Shown here in pieces: positions 17,098 to 25,015 of a DNA stretch of 64,000 nucleotides (position 1 is its first letter; every line of letters begins with the position of its first letter). The notes beneath the pieces are model-generated. The model was not told the origin of the DNA and made no database searches. It worked only from the letters and a program-made list of their open reading frames with translations. Source of the stretch: Amycolatopsis sp. EV170708-02-1 (lineage in GTDB: Bacteria > Actinomycetota > Actinomycetes > Mycobacteriales > Pseudonocardiaceae); contig NZ_CP092497.1 in NCBI RefSeq assembly GCF_022479115.1, positions 2,356,001-2,420,000 of the forward strand, in the 5' to 3' direction. The position numbers were made by a program, and so were the translations under genes.

Positions 17098-18540
17098 ATG
17101 GATCGCAGAAGGTTCCTCAGCGGCGCCACCCTCGGCGCCGCGCTGATCACCGTCCCCTGGGTCACCGCGGGCACGGCGTCGGCCACACCGAACGGGTTGT
17201 GCGCCCTGAACGTCAGTTCGCTGACCGAGCTGCAGAACGCGATCAACAAGGCGGGCCCCGGTGCCGTCATCACCGTGAACAACGGCACCTACACCGTGCC
17301 CACGGGCAAGCCGATCAGCATCAAGGGCAGGCGCGGCACGAAGGACCAGCCGATCACCATCGTCGCCCAGTCCCGCGGCGGGGTGACGTTCAACGGTGAG
17401 CAGAGCTTCGTCTTCGACGACTCCACCGGCGTCACGATCAGCGGGTTCAAGTTCCGTCAGAGCACCACGCTGGAGATCCCGGCGAACTGCTCGCGGATCC
17501 GGCTGACCCGCAACGATCTCCAGTTCGCCGACCTCCCCGACCTGCACTGGGTGATGGTCCGCGCCGACAACAGCAAGATCGACCGCAACCACTTCCACCA
17601 CAAGACGACCCTCGGCGTCATGCTCTGCATCGAGGGCGCCGACGAAGACAAGATGGCGGCGGACGTCGAGGTCTTCCGGAACTACTTCTCCGACCACACC
17701 TTCCCCGGTGACAACGGCGGCGAGCCGATCCGGCTCGGCGTCAGCCCGCGCGCGCTGAGCACCGCCGGCGCCAAGATCGAGTTCAACCTGTTCGAACGCG
17801 CGAACGGCGACCCGGAGGCGATCTCGATCAAGTCGTCGGGCAACTTCATCCGCAACAACACCATCCGGAACAGCCTGGGCGGCATCGTGCTGCGCCACGG
17901 GAACAAGTCCGTCGTCGAATCCAACTTCATCCTCGGCGGCAAGGAGGGCATCCGGATCTACGGCAACGACCACAAGATCCTCAACAACTACGTCGCCGGG
18001 GTGTCCGGCACCGCGCTGGTCGTCGGCAGCGGCTCCGTCCGGGACCACTTCCCGGGTGAATCGAAGGAATCGCGGCGCGGCAACGACGCGGCGGACCGCG
18101 TGCTCATCGCGCACAACACGCTGCTGAACAACGGCGGCACGCTTTCCGGCGAGACCAAACGGACGATCGAACCGCGCGACTGCACGATCTCCGACAACAT
18201 CCTCGTCGGGAGCAACGGCGACCTGGTCACGATGAGCACCACGGGCAACTTCACCTGGTCCGGCAACATCCTGTGGGGTTCGGGCGGGGACGGCAACATC
18301 CCCGCGGGCACCTTCCGCCGGGTCGACCCGAAGCTCGTGCAGGGCGGCGACGGGGTCTCGCGGCTCGCCGCGGGCAGCCCCGCGATCGACGCGGCGACCC
18401 TGTCGGCCGCGCCGGTCACGCTGGACATCGACGGTCAGGCCCGCGGCAGCCTGCGTGACGTCGGCGCCGACGAGTACTCGACGGCCGCCATCGCCAACCG
18501 GCCGCTCACCACCGCGGACGTCGGCCCCGCCGCTCCGTAG
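17098..18540 (+). CDS. Secreted polysaccharide lyase, PL6-like
   Basis: This encodes a 480-residue parallel beta-helix lyase of family PL6 (chondroitinase B/alginate lyase group). The N-terminus DRRRFLSGATLGAAL is a Tat-type signal with cleavage near TASA. The helix coils show the family markers GEPIRLG and AISIKSSGNFIRNNTIRNSLGGIVLRHG, which carry the Ca-neutralising ligands and the catalytic Lys and Arg. It would cleave uronate-containing polysaccharide outside the cell by beta-elimination, feeding oligosaccharides to the importer. The exact polymer cannot be told from sequence. A strong terminator hairpin follows, so the importer-lyase operon ends here. Confidence 0.88.
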   Translation: MDRRRFLSGATLGAALITVPWVTAGTASATPNGLCALNVSSLTELQNAINKAGPGAVITVNNGTYTVPTGKPISIKGRRGTKDQPITIVAQSRGGVTFNGEQSFVFDDSTGVTISGFKFRQSTTLEIPANCSRIRLTRNDLQFADLPDLHWVMVRADNSKIDRNHFHHKTTLGVMLCIEGADEDKMAADVEVFRNYFSDHTFPGDNGGEPIRLGVSPRALSTAGAKIEFNLFERANGDPEAISIKSSGNFIRNNTIRNSLGGIVLRHGNKSVVESNFILGGKEGIRIYGNDHKILNNYVAGVSGTALVVGSGSVRDHFPGESKESRRGNDAADRVLIAHNTLLNNGGTLSGETKRTIEPRDCTISDNILVGSNGDLVTMSTTGNFTWSGNILWGSGGDGNIPAGTFRRVDPKLVQGGDGVSRLAAGSPAIDAATLSAAPVTLDIDGQARGSLRDVGADEYSTAAIANRPLTTADVGPAAP

Positions 18541-18562
18541 CCGGGCGGTCGCCATCAGAGCC

Positions 18563-18600
18563 GGGCTCACGCCGGTGTCAGCCCACACCGGCGTGAGCCC
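18563..18600 (+). terminator. Strong hairpin terminator after PL6 gene
   Basis: Perfect 16-base arms (18563-18578, GGGCTCACGCCGGTGT, and its complement at 18585-18600) enclose a 6-base loop. The hairpin sits between the lyase stop and the LacI gene, so that regulator is probably transcribed separately. Confidence 0.8.
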
Positions 18601-18622
18601 ACCGCACCACCGAGGAGGAAGC

Positions 18623-19659
18623 ATGGCGCAGCGTGCCGCGGGTTCGGCCACCCTGGCCGATGTCGCCCGCGAGGCCGGAGTGTCCCTCGCGACGGCGTCG
18701 AGGGCGCTCAACGGCGGGACCAGACAGGTCAGCGGGACGCTGCGCGAATCGGTGCTGCGGGCCGCGGAACGCTTGCAGTACACGGCGAACGTACCCGCGC
18801 AGGCGATGGCCCGGGGTCGCGGCAACGTCGTCGGGCTGCTGGTGCACGACATCGTCGACCCGTACTTCTCCTCGATCGCGTCCGGCGTGATGCGCGTGGC
18901 CGCCCGGCACGGGCTGACGGTCACCATCGCGAGCACGGAGAACCATCCGGAGAAGGAACTCGAGTACGTCACGACCTTGCGCGGGCAACGGGCGCGGGCG
19001 GTCATCCTCGCCGGTTCGCGTACCGAAGGCGATGCCCTGCAACGAAACCTGACCAAGGAGCTCAAGGCGTTCGAGGCCGCCGACGGCCAGGTCGTGGTGA
19101 TCGGGCAGCGGAAGCTCCCCTTCGACACGGTCATGCTGGAAAACCGCGCGGGGCGGCTGATCTGGCCGAACAGCTCGCCCTGCTCGGACACCGCGACTTC
19201 CTCGTCCTCGCCGGGCCGCTCGGCCTGATGACTTCACGAGATCGTGTCCTCGGCTTCCGTGACGGCCTCGCCCGGCAAGGTATTCAGCTGCCCGAGAACC
19301 ACGTGCTGCGCGCGGAGTTCACCCGTGACGGTGGCTACGCGGCGATGGTGCGAGCGATCGAGAACGGCTTCCGCGGCTGCGTTTTCGCGGTCAACGACGT
19401 GATGGCCGTCGGCGCGATGGCCGCCTGCCGCGACCGTGGTCTGCTGGTCCCCACGCAGATCGCGATCGCGGGATTCGACGACATTATTACCTTGCGCGAC
19501 ATAAGGCCTTCGCTGTCGACTGTGCGTGTGCCGATCGAGCGTATGGGCGAGCGGGCGATCGACTTCATCCTCGACACCCGCGCCGACGACCCTCGTGTCC
19601 TGGCGATCACCGGCGAGGTCGTGCTGCGGGAAAGCACTCAACCGTTGGAGGGAAAATGA
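18623..19659 (+). pseudogene. LacI-family regulator, frameshifted
   Basis: The first part (18623-about 19153) encodes the HTH (ATLADVAREAGVSLATASRALNGG) and half of the sugar-binding domain. The remainder (about 19155-19659) continues in another frame from LAEQLALLGHRDF to GEVVLREST. Adding one G to the GGGG run at 19150-19153 joins the frames as ENRAGAADLAEQLALLGHRD and yields a normal 345-residue LacI protein. So this is either a recent one-base deletion or, more likely, a sequence error. GAGGAGGAAGC precedes ATG 18623. It is the presumed regulator of the fucoside operon, via the site at 12555. Its stop overlaps the isomerase start. Confidence 0.88.
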
Positions 19660-20417
19660 TCCGCCCGGGACTGTGTTCGGTGACGCTGCGGCGGCTGGAC
19701 GCCGACGAAGTCGCCCGTCGCGCCGAGAAGGCCGGACTTCAGGTGGTCGAATGGGGCGCCGACGTCCATGTGCGCCCGGGTGACGACTGGGCGGCCGAGC
19801 GCGCGTTCGAGGCCATGGCACGGCACGGGCTCACCTGCGACTCCTACGGCTCCTACTTCCGCGCGACCCCGATGGAGGCCGGGAAGTTCGGCGAGATCGC
19901 CGCCACCGCGGTCCGCCTCGGTGCCTCGCGGATCCGGGTGTGGGCGGGGAAAGCGGGCTCCGAGGACGTCGACTCGTACGAACGCGAGCAGATCGTCGCC
20001 GGTCTCCGCGAGGCCGCCGACGTCGCCAACGAGCACGGCCTCGAAGTCGCGCTGGAGTTCCACGGCGGAACGCTGACCGACACCGCCGAATCCACCGTGC
20101 GGCTGCTCGAAGAGGTGGGCCGCGACAATCTCGGCACCTACTGGCAACCGCCGCAGGACCTGCCGGACGAGCAGGCGCTGGCGGGGCTCGAGCTGGTCCT
20201 CGACCAGGTGCGCGCGGTGCACGTGTTCTCGTGGTGGCCCAGCAACGAACGGCGTCCGCTGACCTTCCGGGCCGAGCTCTGGACCCGCGCGTTCGGCCTG
20301 CTCGCCAAGGCGGGGCGACCGCTCGACGCGCTGCTGGAGTTCGTCCCGGACAACGACCCCGACCTGATCCCCGGCGAGGCGGACTCGCTGCGGAAGCTGA
20401 TCGAGGCGGGCGCGTGA
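19656..20417 (+). CDS. Sugar phosphate isomerase/epimerase (TIM barrel)
   Basis: This encodes a 253-residue xylose-isomerase-like TIM-barrel protein. It shows the usual run of acidic and His metal ligands: VVEWGADVHV, EVALEFHGGTLTDT, VRAVHVFSWW and LLEFVPDND. It is predicted to isomerise or epimerise a sugar or sugar acid in the cytosol. ATG overlaps the LacI stop, and the gene's own stop overlaps the following GTG, so LacI, isomerase and SGNH hydrolase form one coupled unit belonging to the fucoside/uronate locus. The substrate is unknown. Confidence 0.87.
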   Translation: MIRPGLCSVTLRRLDADEVARRAEKAGLQVVEWGADVHVRPGDDWAAERAFEAMARHGLTCDSYGSYFRATPMEAGKFGEIAATAVRLGASRIRVWAGKAGSEDVDSYEREQIVAGLREAADVANEHGLEVALEFHGGTLTDTAESTVRLLEEVGRDNLGTYWQPPQDLPDEQALAGLELVLDQVRAVHVFSWWPSNERRPLTFRAELWTRAFGLLAKAGRPLDALLEFVPDNDPDLIPGEADSLRKLIEAGA

Positions 20418-21046
20418 GGTTCACCGAAGCCGACCGCCTGCTGTTCGCCGGCGACTCCATCACCGATTCCAGCCGCGACCGCACCGATCCCGCGTCGCTC
20501 GGCAAGGGCTACGTGCGGCAGATCGCGGACCTCCTCGGCGACGGGCCGGAGGTGGTCAACCGCGGGATCAACGGCAACCGGATCTACGACCTCGAAGCCC
20601 GCTGGGCCGCCGACGTCCTCGCGGCGGATCCCACGGTGCTGACGGTGAAGATCGGCATCAACGACACGTGGCGGACGTTCGACCGCGGCCTGTCGAGTCC
20701 GATCGGAAAGTTCCGCGACGCCTACTCCCGGCTGCTGGCCGGCGCGCGGGAGCACCTCCCGGCCGAGCTGTACGTGATCACGCCGTTCCTGCTGCCGGTG
20801 GAGCCGGAGCAGCAGGACTGGGTCGCCGATCTGGCGCCCCGCATCGAAACCGCGATCGACGTGGCGACCGAGTTCGGCGCGCGGCTGATCCGCGCGGATC
20901 TGTTCATGCCGCGCGCGGCGGAAGAGCACGGGGCGGCGACGCTGGCGCCGGACGGCGTCCACCCCAGTCCGCTGGGACACCGGCTGCTCGCCGAAGCCTG
21001 GCTCGCGGCGGCCGGGGCGCCGGTCGGAGAGGTTCCGCTCCGCTAG
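20414..21046 (+). CDS. SGNH/GDSL-family hydrolase
   Basis: This encodes a 210-residue SGNH esterase. Block I is LLFAGDSITD (Ser at about 14), block II Gly is in NRGINGNR, block III has GINDTW, and block V is DGVHPSPLGH with the Asp-x-x-His pair. There is no signal peptide, so it is cytosolic. It is likely an acetyl-esterase that removes acyl groups from imported sugars, in keeping with its operon. GTG at 20414 overlaps the isomerase TGA. Only 17 bases separate its stop from the kinase start. Confidence 0.9.
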   Translation: MRFTEADRLLFAGDSITDSSRDRTDPASLGKGYVRQIADLLGDGPEVVNRGINGNRIYDLEARWAADVLAADPTVLTVKIGINDTWRTFDRGLSSPIGKFRDAYSRLLAGAREHLPAELYVITPFLLPVEPEQQDWVADLAPRIETAIDVATEFGARLIRADLFMPRAAEEHGAATLAPDGVHPSPLGHRLLAEAWLAAAGAPVGEVPLR

Positions 21047-21050
21047 CGGA

Positions 21051-21056
21051 TACAGT
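21051..21056 (+). promoter_or_regulatory. -10 element of a probable leaderless kinase mRNA
   Basis: TACAGT at 21051-21056 lies seven bases before the GTG of the kinase gene, and no Shine-Dalgarno sequence is present. That spacing would place the transcription start at or next to the GTG. Leaderless starts of this layout are common in actinomycetes. No clear -35 is visible. Confidence 0.45.
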
Positions 21057-21063
21057 TGCGTCC

Positions 21064-22365
21064 GTGAACCGGGATGCCGTCATTGCCGGACGTTACCGGC
21101 TGGAGCGCGAGGTCGGCCGGGGCTCGATGGGCGTGGTGTGGCGGGCGCGGGACGAGCGGCTCGACCGCACGGTGGCGCTCAAGCAGATGCTGCCGGACAC
21201 CTCGCCGGACGGCGCGCCCTTCCGGTCGATCGTGCGCGCGATGCGGGAGGCCAGGGTCGCCGCGCGGCTCAAGCATCCGCACGCCGTCACCGTGTACGAC
21301 GTCGTGGAGCAGGACGGAACCCCGTTCCTGGTGATGGAGTACCTGCCGTCGCGGCCGCTGACGGAACTCCTCGCGGACGACGGCCCGCTCCCCGCCGGCC
21401 GGGTGGCGGAACTCGGCGCGCAGATCGCCTCGGCGCTGGCCGCCGCGCACGAGGACGGGATCCTGCATCGCGACGTCACGCCCAACAACGTCCTCATCAC
21501 CGGCGACGGCCAGGCGAAGATCGCCGACTTCGGCCTGTCCCACGCGACGGGCGAAGGGACCATGACCGGCGGCGGGCTGGTCGTCGGCACTCCCGCGTAC
21601 CTCTCCCCCGAGGTCGCGGACGGCGAAGAGCCCGGCTATCCGTCGGACGTGTTCTCACTCGGCTCCACGCTCTACACCGTGGTGGAAGGCGCGCCGCCGT
21701 TCGGCACCGACGCCAACCAGATCGCCCTCCTCAAACGGGTCGCCCGCGGCGAGATCGTCACGCCGCGCACCACCGGCCCGCTCACGGACGTCCTGCTGCG
21801 CATGCTCCGGCGCGATCCCGCGGAGCGGCCGGACATGGCCGAGGCCGCACGGATGCTCGCCGCCGTCGCCGACGGCCGTCCGGCGATCCTGACCGGTACG
21901 AAACGGCTTCCCGCGCCCACCCGCCGATCGCGCCTGCCGATCGCCATCGCGGGCGGTGTCGTGGTGGCGGGTGGTGTCCTGGCGGGGATCCTGCTGTCCG
22001 GCGGCGACCCACCCGACCCGGTCGCCCCGGTGGCGGCGCCGACCCCGCCTGCCGCGAAACCGGTGTGCGAAGCGCGTTACGAGATCGCCAACCGCTGGCC
22101 CGGCGGCTCGGAGATCCGCGTGTCGGTGCGCAACGCCCAGGACACCCGGCTCACCGGCTGGGAGGTCAGCTGGACCCTGCCGCCCGGCACCCGCATCGCC
22201 AACCTGTGGAACGGTTCCCTCGTCCAGGACGGCGACCGCGTGCGAGTGTCCGAAGTGGACTGGAACGCGGTGCTGCCCGCCGGCGGGACGACCACTTTCG
22301 GCTTCATCGCGACCACCGAGGGCGACGGCGGGGACGCGCCGGTCGCGGTGTGCCGGAGCTCCTGA
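21064..22365 (+). CDS. Ser/Thr protein kinase with C-terminal CBM2-like domain
   Basis: This encodes a 433-residue receptor-type Ser/Thr kinase. The kinase domain spans about 8-270, with the Gly loop VGRGSMGVVW, Lys40 in VALKQML, catalytic Asp137 in HRDVTPNN, and DFG at 158-160. A membrane helix follows at about 290-312, and then a Pro/Ala linker. The outside domain (about 333-433) reads CEARYEIANRWPGG, LTGWEVSWTLPPG, LWNGSLVQDGDRV, VDWNAVLPAGGTTTFGF. That is the pattern of family 2 cellulose-binding modules, including spaced Trp residues. It may sense polysaccharide outside the cell; PASTA is the more usual sensor. Gene and topology are sure; the ligand is inference. Confidence 0.9.
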   Translation: MNRDAVIAGRYRLEREVGRGSMGVVWRARDERLDRTVALKQMLPDTSPDGAPFRSIVRAMREARVAARLKHPHAVTVYDVVEQDGTPFLVMEYLPSRPLTELLADDGPLPAGRVAELGAQIASALAAAHEDGILHRDVTPNNVLITGDGQAKIADFGLSHATGEGTMTGGGLVVGTPAYLSPEVADGEEPGYPSDVFSLGSTLYTVVEGAPPFGTDANQIALLKRVARGEIVTPRTTGPLTDVLLRMLRRDPAERPDMAEAARMLAAVADGRPAILTGTKRLPAPTRRSRLPIAIAGGVVVAGGVLAGILLSGGDPPDPVAPVAAPTPPAAKPVCEARYEIANRWPGGSEIRVSVRNAQDTRLTGWEVSWTLPPGTRIANLWNGSLVQDGDRVRVSEVDWNAVLPAGGTTTFGFIATTEGDGGDAPVAVCRSS

Positions 22366-22377
22366 CCGGAGGCTGAA

Positions 22378-22390
22378 GGGGACTTTCCCC
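22378..22390. terminator. Small hairpin after kinase gene
   Basis: GGGGA, a CTT loop, and TCCCC form a short stem 12 bases after the kinase stop. It stands next to a much longer palindrome, and together they fill the gap between the convergent kinase and LacI genes. Confidence 0.4.
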
Positions 22391-22404
22391 GCATCTCACG
22401 CGGT

Positions 22405-22447
22405 GAAGGACGCTTTCGTCGCATGACATGCGGTGAAAGCGTCCTTC
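22405..22447. terminator. 43-base interrupted palindrome between convergent genes
   Basis: Outer arms GAAGGACGCTTTC (22405-22417) and their exact complement (22435-22447) are joined by GT, the inner arms CGCATG and CATGCG around a single A, and GT again. The inner and outer stems are perfect, and the GT/GT pair is symmetric. The right arm runs into the stop codon of the minus-strand LacI gene. It fits a two-way terminator, or a member of a dispersed palindromic element. Confidence 0.65.
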
Positions 22448-23462
22448 AGCAACGGCAAGTGGATGCCCGCGCGTTGAGCCGCACCGGAACCTCGATCCGG
22501 TGCGGTCCACCGTCCATGCCCTCCACGAGATCCATCAACGCCGTGGCCGCGCGGCCGCCCACCTCGCGGGGATGCACGAACATCCCGGTCACCTGTGGCG
22601 AAACGAGCTGAAGCGAACCACTGTCGACGGCACTGCAGATCCCGAGCCCGCCGGGTACCGCGAGCCGCCGGCGGCGGGCCTCGTGCAGGACTCCGAGGGC
22701 GAGGTTCTCCGACGTCGTGAAGACGGCGTCGGGGCAGACGCGGCGGTCGAGCAGGCTGCCCAGCGCCTCCGCCGTGCCTTCGGTGGTCGGCGGCTCGTCG
22801 ATCTCGGCCACCACCGGCTCCAGCCCCCGGTCTCGCATCCAGCCGGTGTAGCCCGCGACGAGGTCCGCCGCGTAGGACCGGCGGGTGTCGGTGGTGATCA
22901 TCGCCGGCCGCTCGTAACCGTTGCCCGCCAAGTGATCCAGCATCAGCCGGGCGGCCGCGACCAGGTCGTTGTCGACGACGACAGGCACCGGGCACGGCGC
23001 CGCCATCGGACGCCCAACGGTCACCAGCGGCCGGTCGCGGCACCAGCCGGTCGCGAAGAAGGGCTCGTCTCCCCTGGGGTCCACCAGGATCGCGCCGTCG
23101 ACGGCGAAGGCGTTCAGCCGGTCGAGGTCGGCGTCCGTCGGCGCCAGGAGCAAGGCGTACGACCGTTTCGACGCGGCTTCGGCCGCCCCGTTGAGCACTT
23201 CGAGGAAGTAGTCCGAATTGGGCACGAGCGCGCAGGCGCTGCTCGCGTCGACGGAGTTCGCGAGCTGGATCGCCAACGTGCGGCTGCGCCGGGTGACCAG
23301 CTGCTGCGCGTGCACACTCGCCTGATAGCCGAGGTCGGCCGCCGCCCGCGCGACCCGCTCCCGGGTCTGCTCCGAGATCCGGCCCTGCCCGCTGAGCACG
23401 TGGGAGACGGTGGTGATCGAGACCCCCGCGGCGGCGGCGACGTCACGGATGGTCGGCGACAC
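22446..23462 (-). CDS. LacI-family transcriptional regulator
   Basis: This encodes a 338-residue LacI repressor. The HTH and hinge helix are at the N-terminus (TIRDVAAAAGVSITTVSHVLSGQGRISEQTRERVARAAADLGYQ), and the periplasmic-binding-like domain fills the rest. The GTG start follows the flavodoxin stop without any gap (TGAGTG), so translation is coupled. The C-terminus ends in a Cys-containing tail beyond the usual domain. It may regulate its own operon through the AAAAGCGTTTT-centred palindrome at 24114-24159. Its sugar effector is unknown. Confidence 0.9.
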   Translation of the reverse strand: MSPTIRDVAAAAGVSITTVSHVLSGQGRISEQTRERVARAAADLGYQASVHAQQLVTRRSRTLAIQLANSVDASSACALVPNSDYFLEVLNGAAEAASKRSYALLLAPTDADLDRLNAFAVDGAILVDPRGDEPFFATGWCRDRPLVTVGRPMAAPCPVPVVVDNDLVAAARLMLDHLAGNGYERPAMITTDTRRSYAADLVAGYTGWMRDRGLEPVVAEIDEPPTTEGTAEALGSLLDRRVCPDAVFTTSENLALGVLHEARRRRLAVPGGLGICSAVDSGSLQLVSPQVTGMFVHPREVGGRAATALMDLVEGMDGGPHRIEVPVRLNARASTCRC

Positions 23463-24107
23463 TCAGGCCTCCACGGGCGGTCCCCAGACGCGGTTCGGCC
23501 GGTCGGTGTCCAGCCGATAGTCGGTGACGTGGGCGTCGCCCAGCCTACGGCCGAGGTCCTCCGCCGCCGCCAACGGCCGGGCGGGATCGCGCTCCACCTC
23601 GCCCCGGCTGTTGCCGACGCCGACCACGATCCCGGCGAGGTCCTGGCGCAGGTACCGGGTGAGTTCCTGGAACTGGGCCTCGAGGCCGAGCGTCGCGCCG
23701 CGATAGCTCTCCTCGCACGAGATCAGCACCGCGGCGCGTTTGCCCATCAGCCCCGGTACGACCTCGGCGGTGTGCGGCGAGCTGCCGGAGGTGTAACAGA
23801 AGAACCGGTCGAAGAAGGATTTGAGCCGCCCGGTCATGCCGTACCAGTGCAGCGGTGTCGCGTAGACGATCGCGTCCGCCGGGAGCACGTGCTCGAACAG
23901 CAGGCGCTCGTAACCGTCCCCGATGCCGCAGGACCCGTCGTTCAGCCGGCAGTCACGGCAGTCCCCCAGCGGCGACTCGACGAAATCGGAGAGCCGGACG
24001 AAATCGACCGTATGCCCCGCTTCCTCCGCCCCCTTGGCCAGCGCCTGCGCGAGAGCCCAGGAATTGCCTTCACGACGCGGGCTCGAATCGAGCACCAAGA
24101 CCTTCAC
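23463..24107 (-). CDS. Flavodoxin-family NAD(P)H-dependent oxidoreductase
   Basis: This encodes a 214-residue flavodoxin-fold protein of the multimeric flavodoxin/FMN-reductase group. It has the FMN phosphate loop VLVLDSSPRREGNSWALAQAL at the N-terminus and YATPLHWYGMTGRLKSFFDRF for the isoalloxazine pocket. Cys residues in GDCRDCRLNDGSCGIGD resemble the cluster region of iron-sulfur flavoproteins. It is predicted to pass electrons from NAD(P)H to small acceptors in the cytosol. GTG at 24107 is chosen because VKVLVLDSSP is the usual start and GGGGAG lies seven bases upstream. That ribosome site is inside a stable hairpin. Confidence 0.88.
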   Translation of the reverse strand: MKVLVLDSSPRREGNSWALAQALAKGAEEAGHTVDFVRLSDFVESPLGDCRDCRLNDGSCGIGDGYERLLFEHVLPADAIVYATPLHWYGMTGRLKSFFDRFFCYTSGSSPHTAEVVPGLMGKRAAVLISCEESYRGATLGLEAQFQELTRYLRQDLAGIVVGVGNSRGEVERDPARPLAAAEDLGRRLGDAHVTDYRLDTDRPNRVWGPPVEA

Positions 24108-24113
24108 GTGGTT

Positions 24114-24159
24114 CTCCCCGGAGAGGCTGCCAAAACGCTTTTGCAGTCTCTCCGGGGAG
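24114..24159 (-). promoter_or_regulatory. Long hairpin covering the flavodoxin ribosome site
   Basis: Arms CTCCCCGGAGAG (24114-24125) and CTCTCCGGGGAG (24148-24159) pair perfectly over 12 bases. The inside adds CTGC/GCAG and AAAA/TTTT pairs around a GCG loop, giving about 20 paired positions with one bulge. On the minus strand the arm nearest the gene contains the GGGGAG ribosome site of the flavodoxin gene. It could be a translational switch, a terminator for the upstream hydrolase gene, or, as DNA, an operator centred on AAAAGCGTTTT. Confidence 0.6.
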
Positions 24160-24184
24160 GGTTTCACCTGTCAAGCGACCGAGG

Positions 24185-24889
24185 TCAGGCGACCTTGGCG
24201 GCCGCCGCGAGGACGACCTCCGCGACGACGTCCGGCCGCGAGACCGAGACGGCGTGCGAAGCATCGACCCTGGTGACCTCCGAACCGGCGCGTTCGGACA
24301 TGAACGCCTGCGCGGCGGCGGGGATCGCGTGATCCCGTTCGGCGATCAGCGCCCACGACGGCAGGTTCTTCCACGCCGGCTCACCGTCGAACGGCGTGCC
24401 GAGGGCGCGCTCGGTGACCGGACGCTGGGTGACCGCCATGACGTCGGCGGTCTCCGCGGGGACATCGGCCGCGAACACGTCCGAGAAGTTCTCGGGCTTG
24501 ATCGACAGCTCCCCCTGGGCGGCCAGGACGTTCGTGGTGTCCGGGCCGAGCTTGCCGCCCTCGAACCGGCCGGACAGCTCGAACACGCTCTCCCCCGCCT
24601 CCGGCTGGAAGGCGGCGATGTAGACGAGCGCCTTGACGTTCGGCGCGGTGGTGGCCGCGCGGCTGATCACCACACCGCCGTAGGAGTGCCCGGCCAGCAC
24701 CACGGGGCCGTCCACTCCGTTGACGACGTCGGCAACATAGGCCGCGTCGGACTCGATGTCACGCAGCGGGTTCGCCGCCGCCAGAACGCGATAGCCCTGC
24801 TCGCGCAGCTTCGGGACGACACCGTTCCAGCTGGACGAGTCGGCGAACGCACCGTGAACCAGGACGATGGTGGGCTTCTGGTTGCTCAT
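24185..24889 (-). CDS. Alpha/beta hydrolase (salicylate-esterase/EstC-like)
   Basis: This encodes a 234-residue compact alpha/beta hydrolase. It begins TIVLVHGAFADSSSWNGVVPKL, with the nucleophile elbow LAGHSYGGVVI (Ser at about 79), an acidic residue in IAERDHAIP and the catalytic His in VDASHAVSVSRP. The wording matches the EstC/methyl-esterase-like group. There is no signal peptide. AAGGAGCCAGCC before ATG 24889 is the ribosome site. It is divergent from a TetR gene, with two copies of that regulator's probable operator between them, so it is probably the TetR target. Confidence 0.9.
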   Translation of the reverse strand: MSNQKPTIVLVHGAFADSSSWNGVVPKLREQGYRVLAAANPLRDIESDAAYVADVVNGVDGPVVLAGHSYGGVVISRAATTAPNVKALVYIAAFQPEAGESVFELSGRFEGGKLGPDTTNVLAAQGELSIKPENFSDVFAADVPAETADVMAVTQRPVTERALGTPFDGEPAWKNLPSWALIAERDHAIPAAAQAFMSERAGSEVTRVDASHAVSVSRPDVVAEVVLAAAAKVA

Positions 24890-24912
24890 GGCTGGCTCCT
24901 TCGAGTCAGAGA

Positions 24913-24928
24913 GAATGATCGGTCTTTC
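24913..24928. promoter_or_regulatory. Probable TetR operator, copy 1
   Basis: GAATGATCGGTCTTTC is an imperfect palindrome 23 bases before the hydrolase start. It matches the second copy at 24986-25001 in 14 of 16 positions. Location between the divergent hydrolase and TetR genes supports repression by that TetR. Confidence 0.55.
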
Positions 24929-24985
24929 TCCCTCAACCATGGCGCCCCGGGATGCCTTCCGCAACGTGACGAAGCCGACCTGGTG

Positions 24986-25001
24986 GAATGACCGTTCTTT
25001 C
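24986..25001. promoter_or_regulatory. Probable TetR operator, copy 2
   Basis: GAATGACCGTTCTTTC lies 14 bases before the TetR ATG and repeats the 24913 site. The GAATGACCG half is common in TetR-family autoregulatory sites. It probably mediates autorepression. Confidence 0.55.
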
Positions 25002-25015
25002 TCTAGAGTTGAAAG

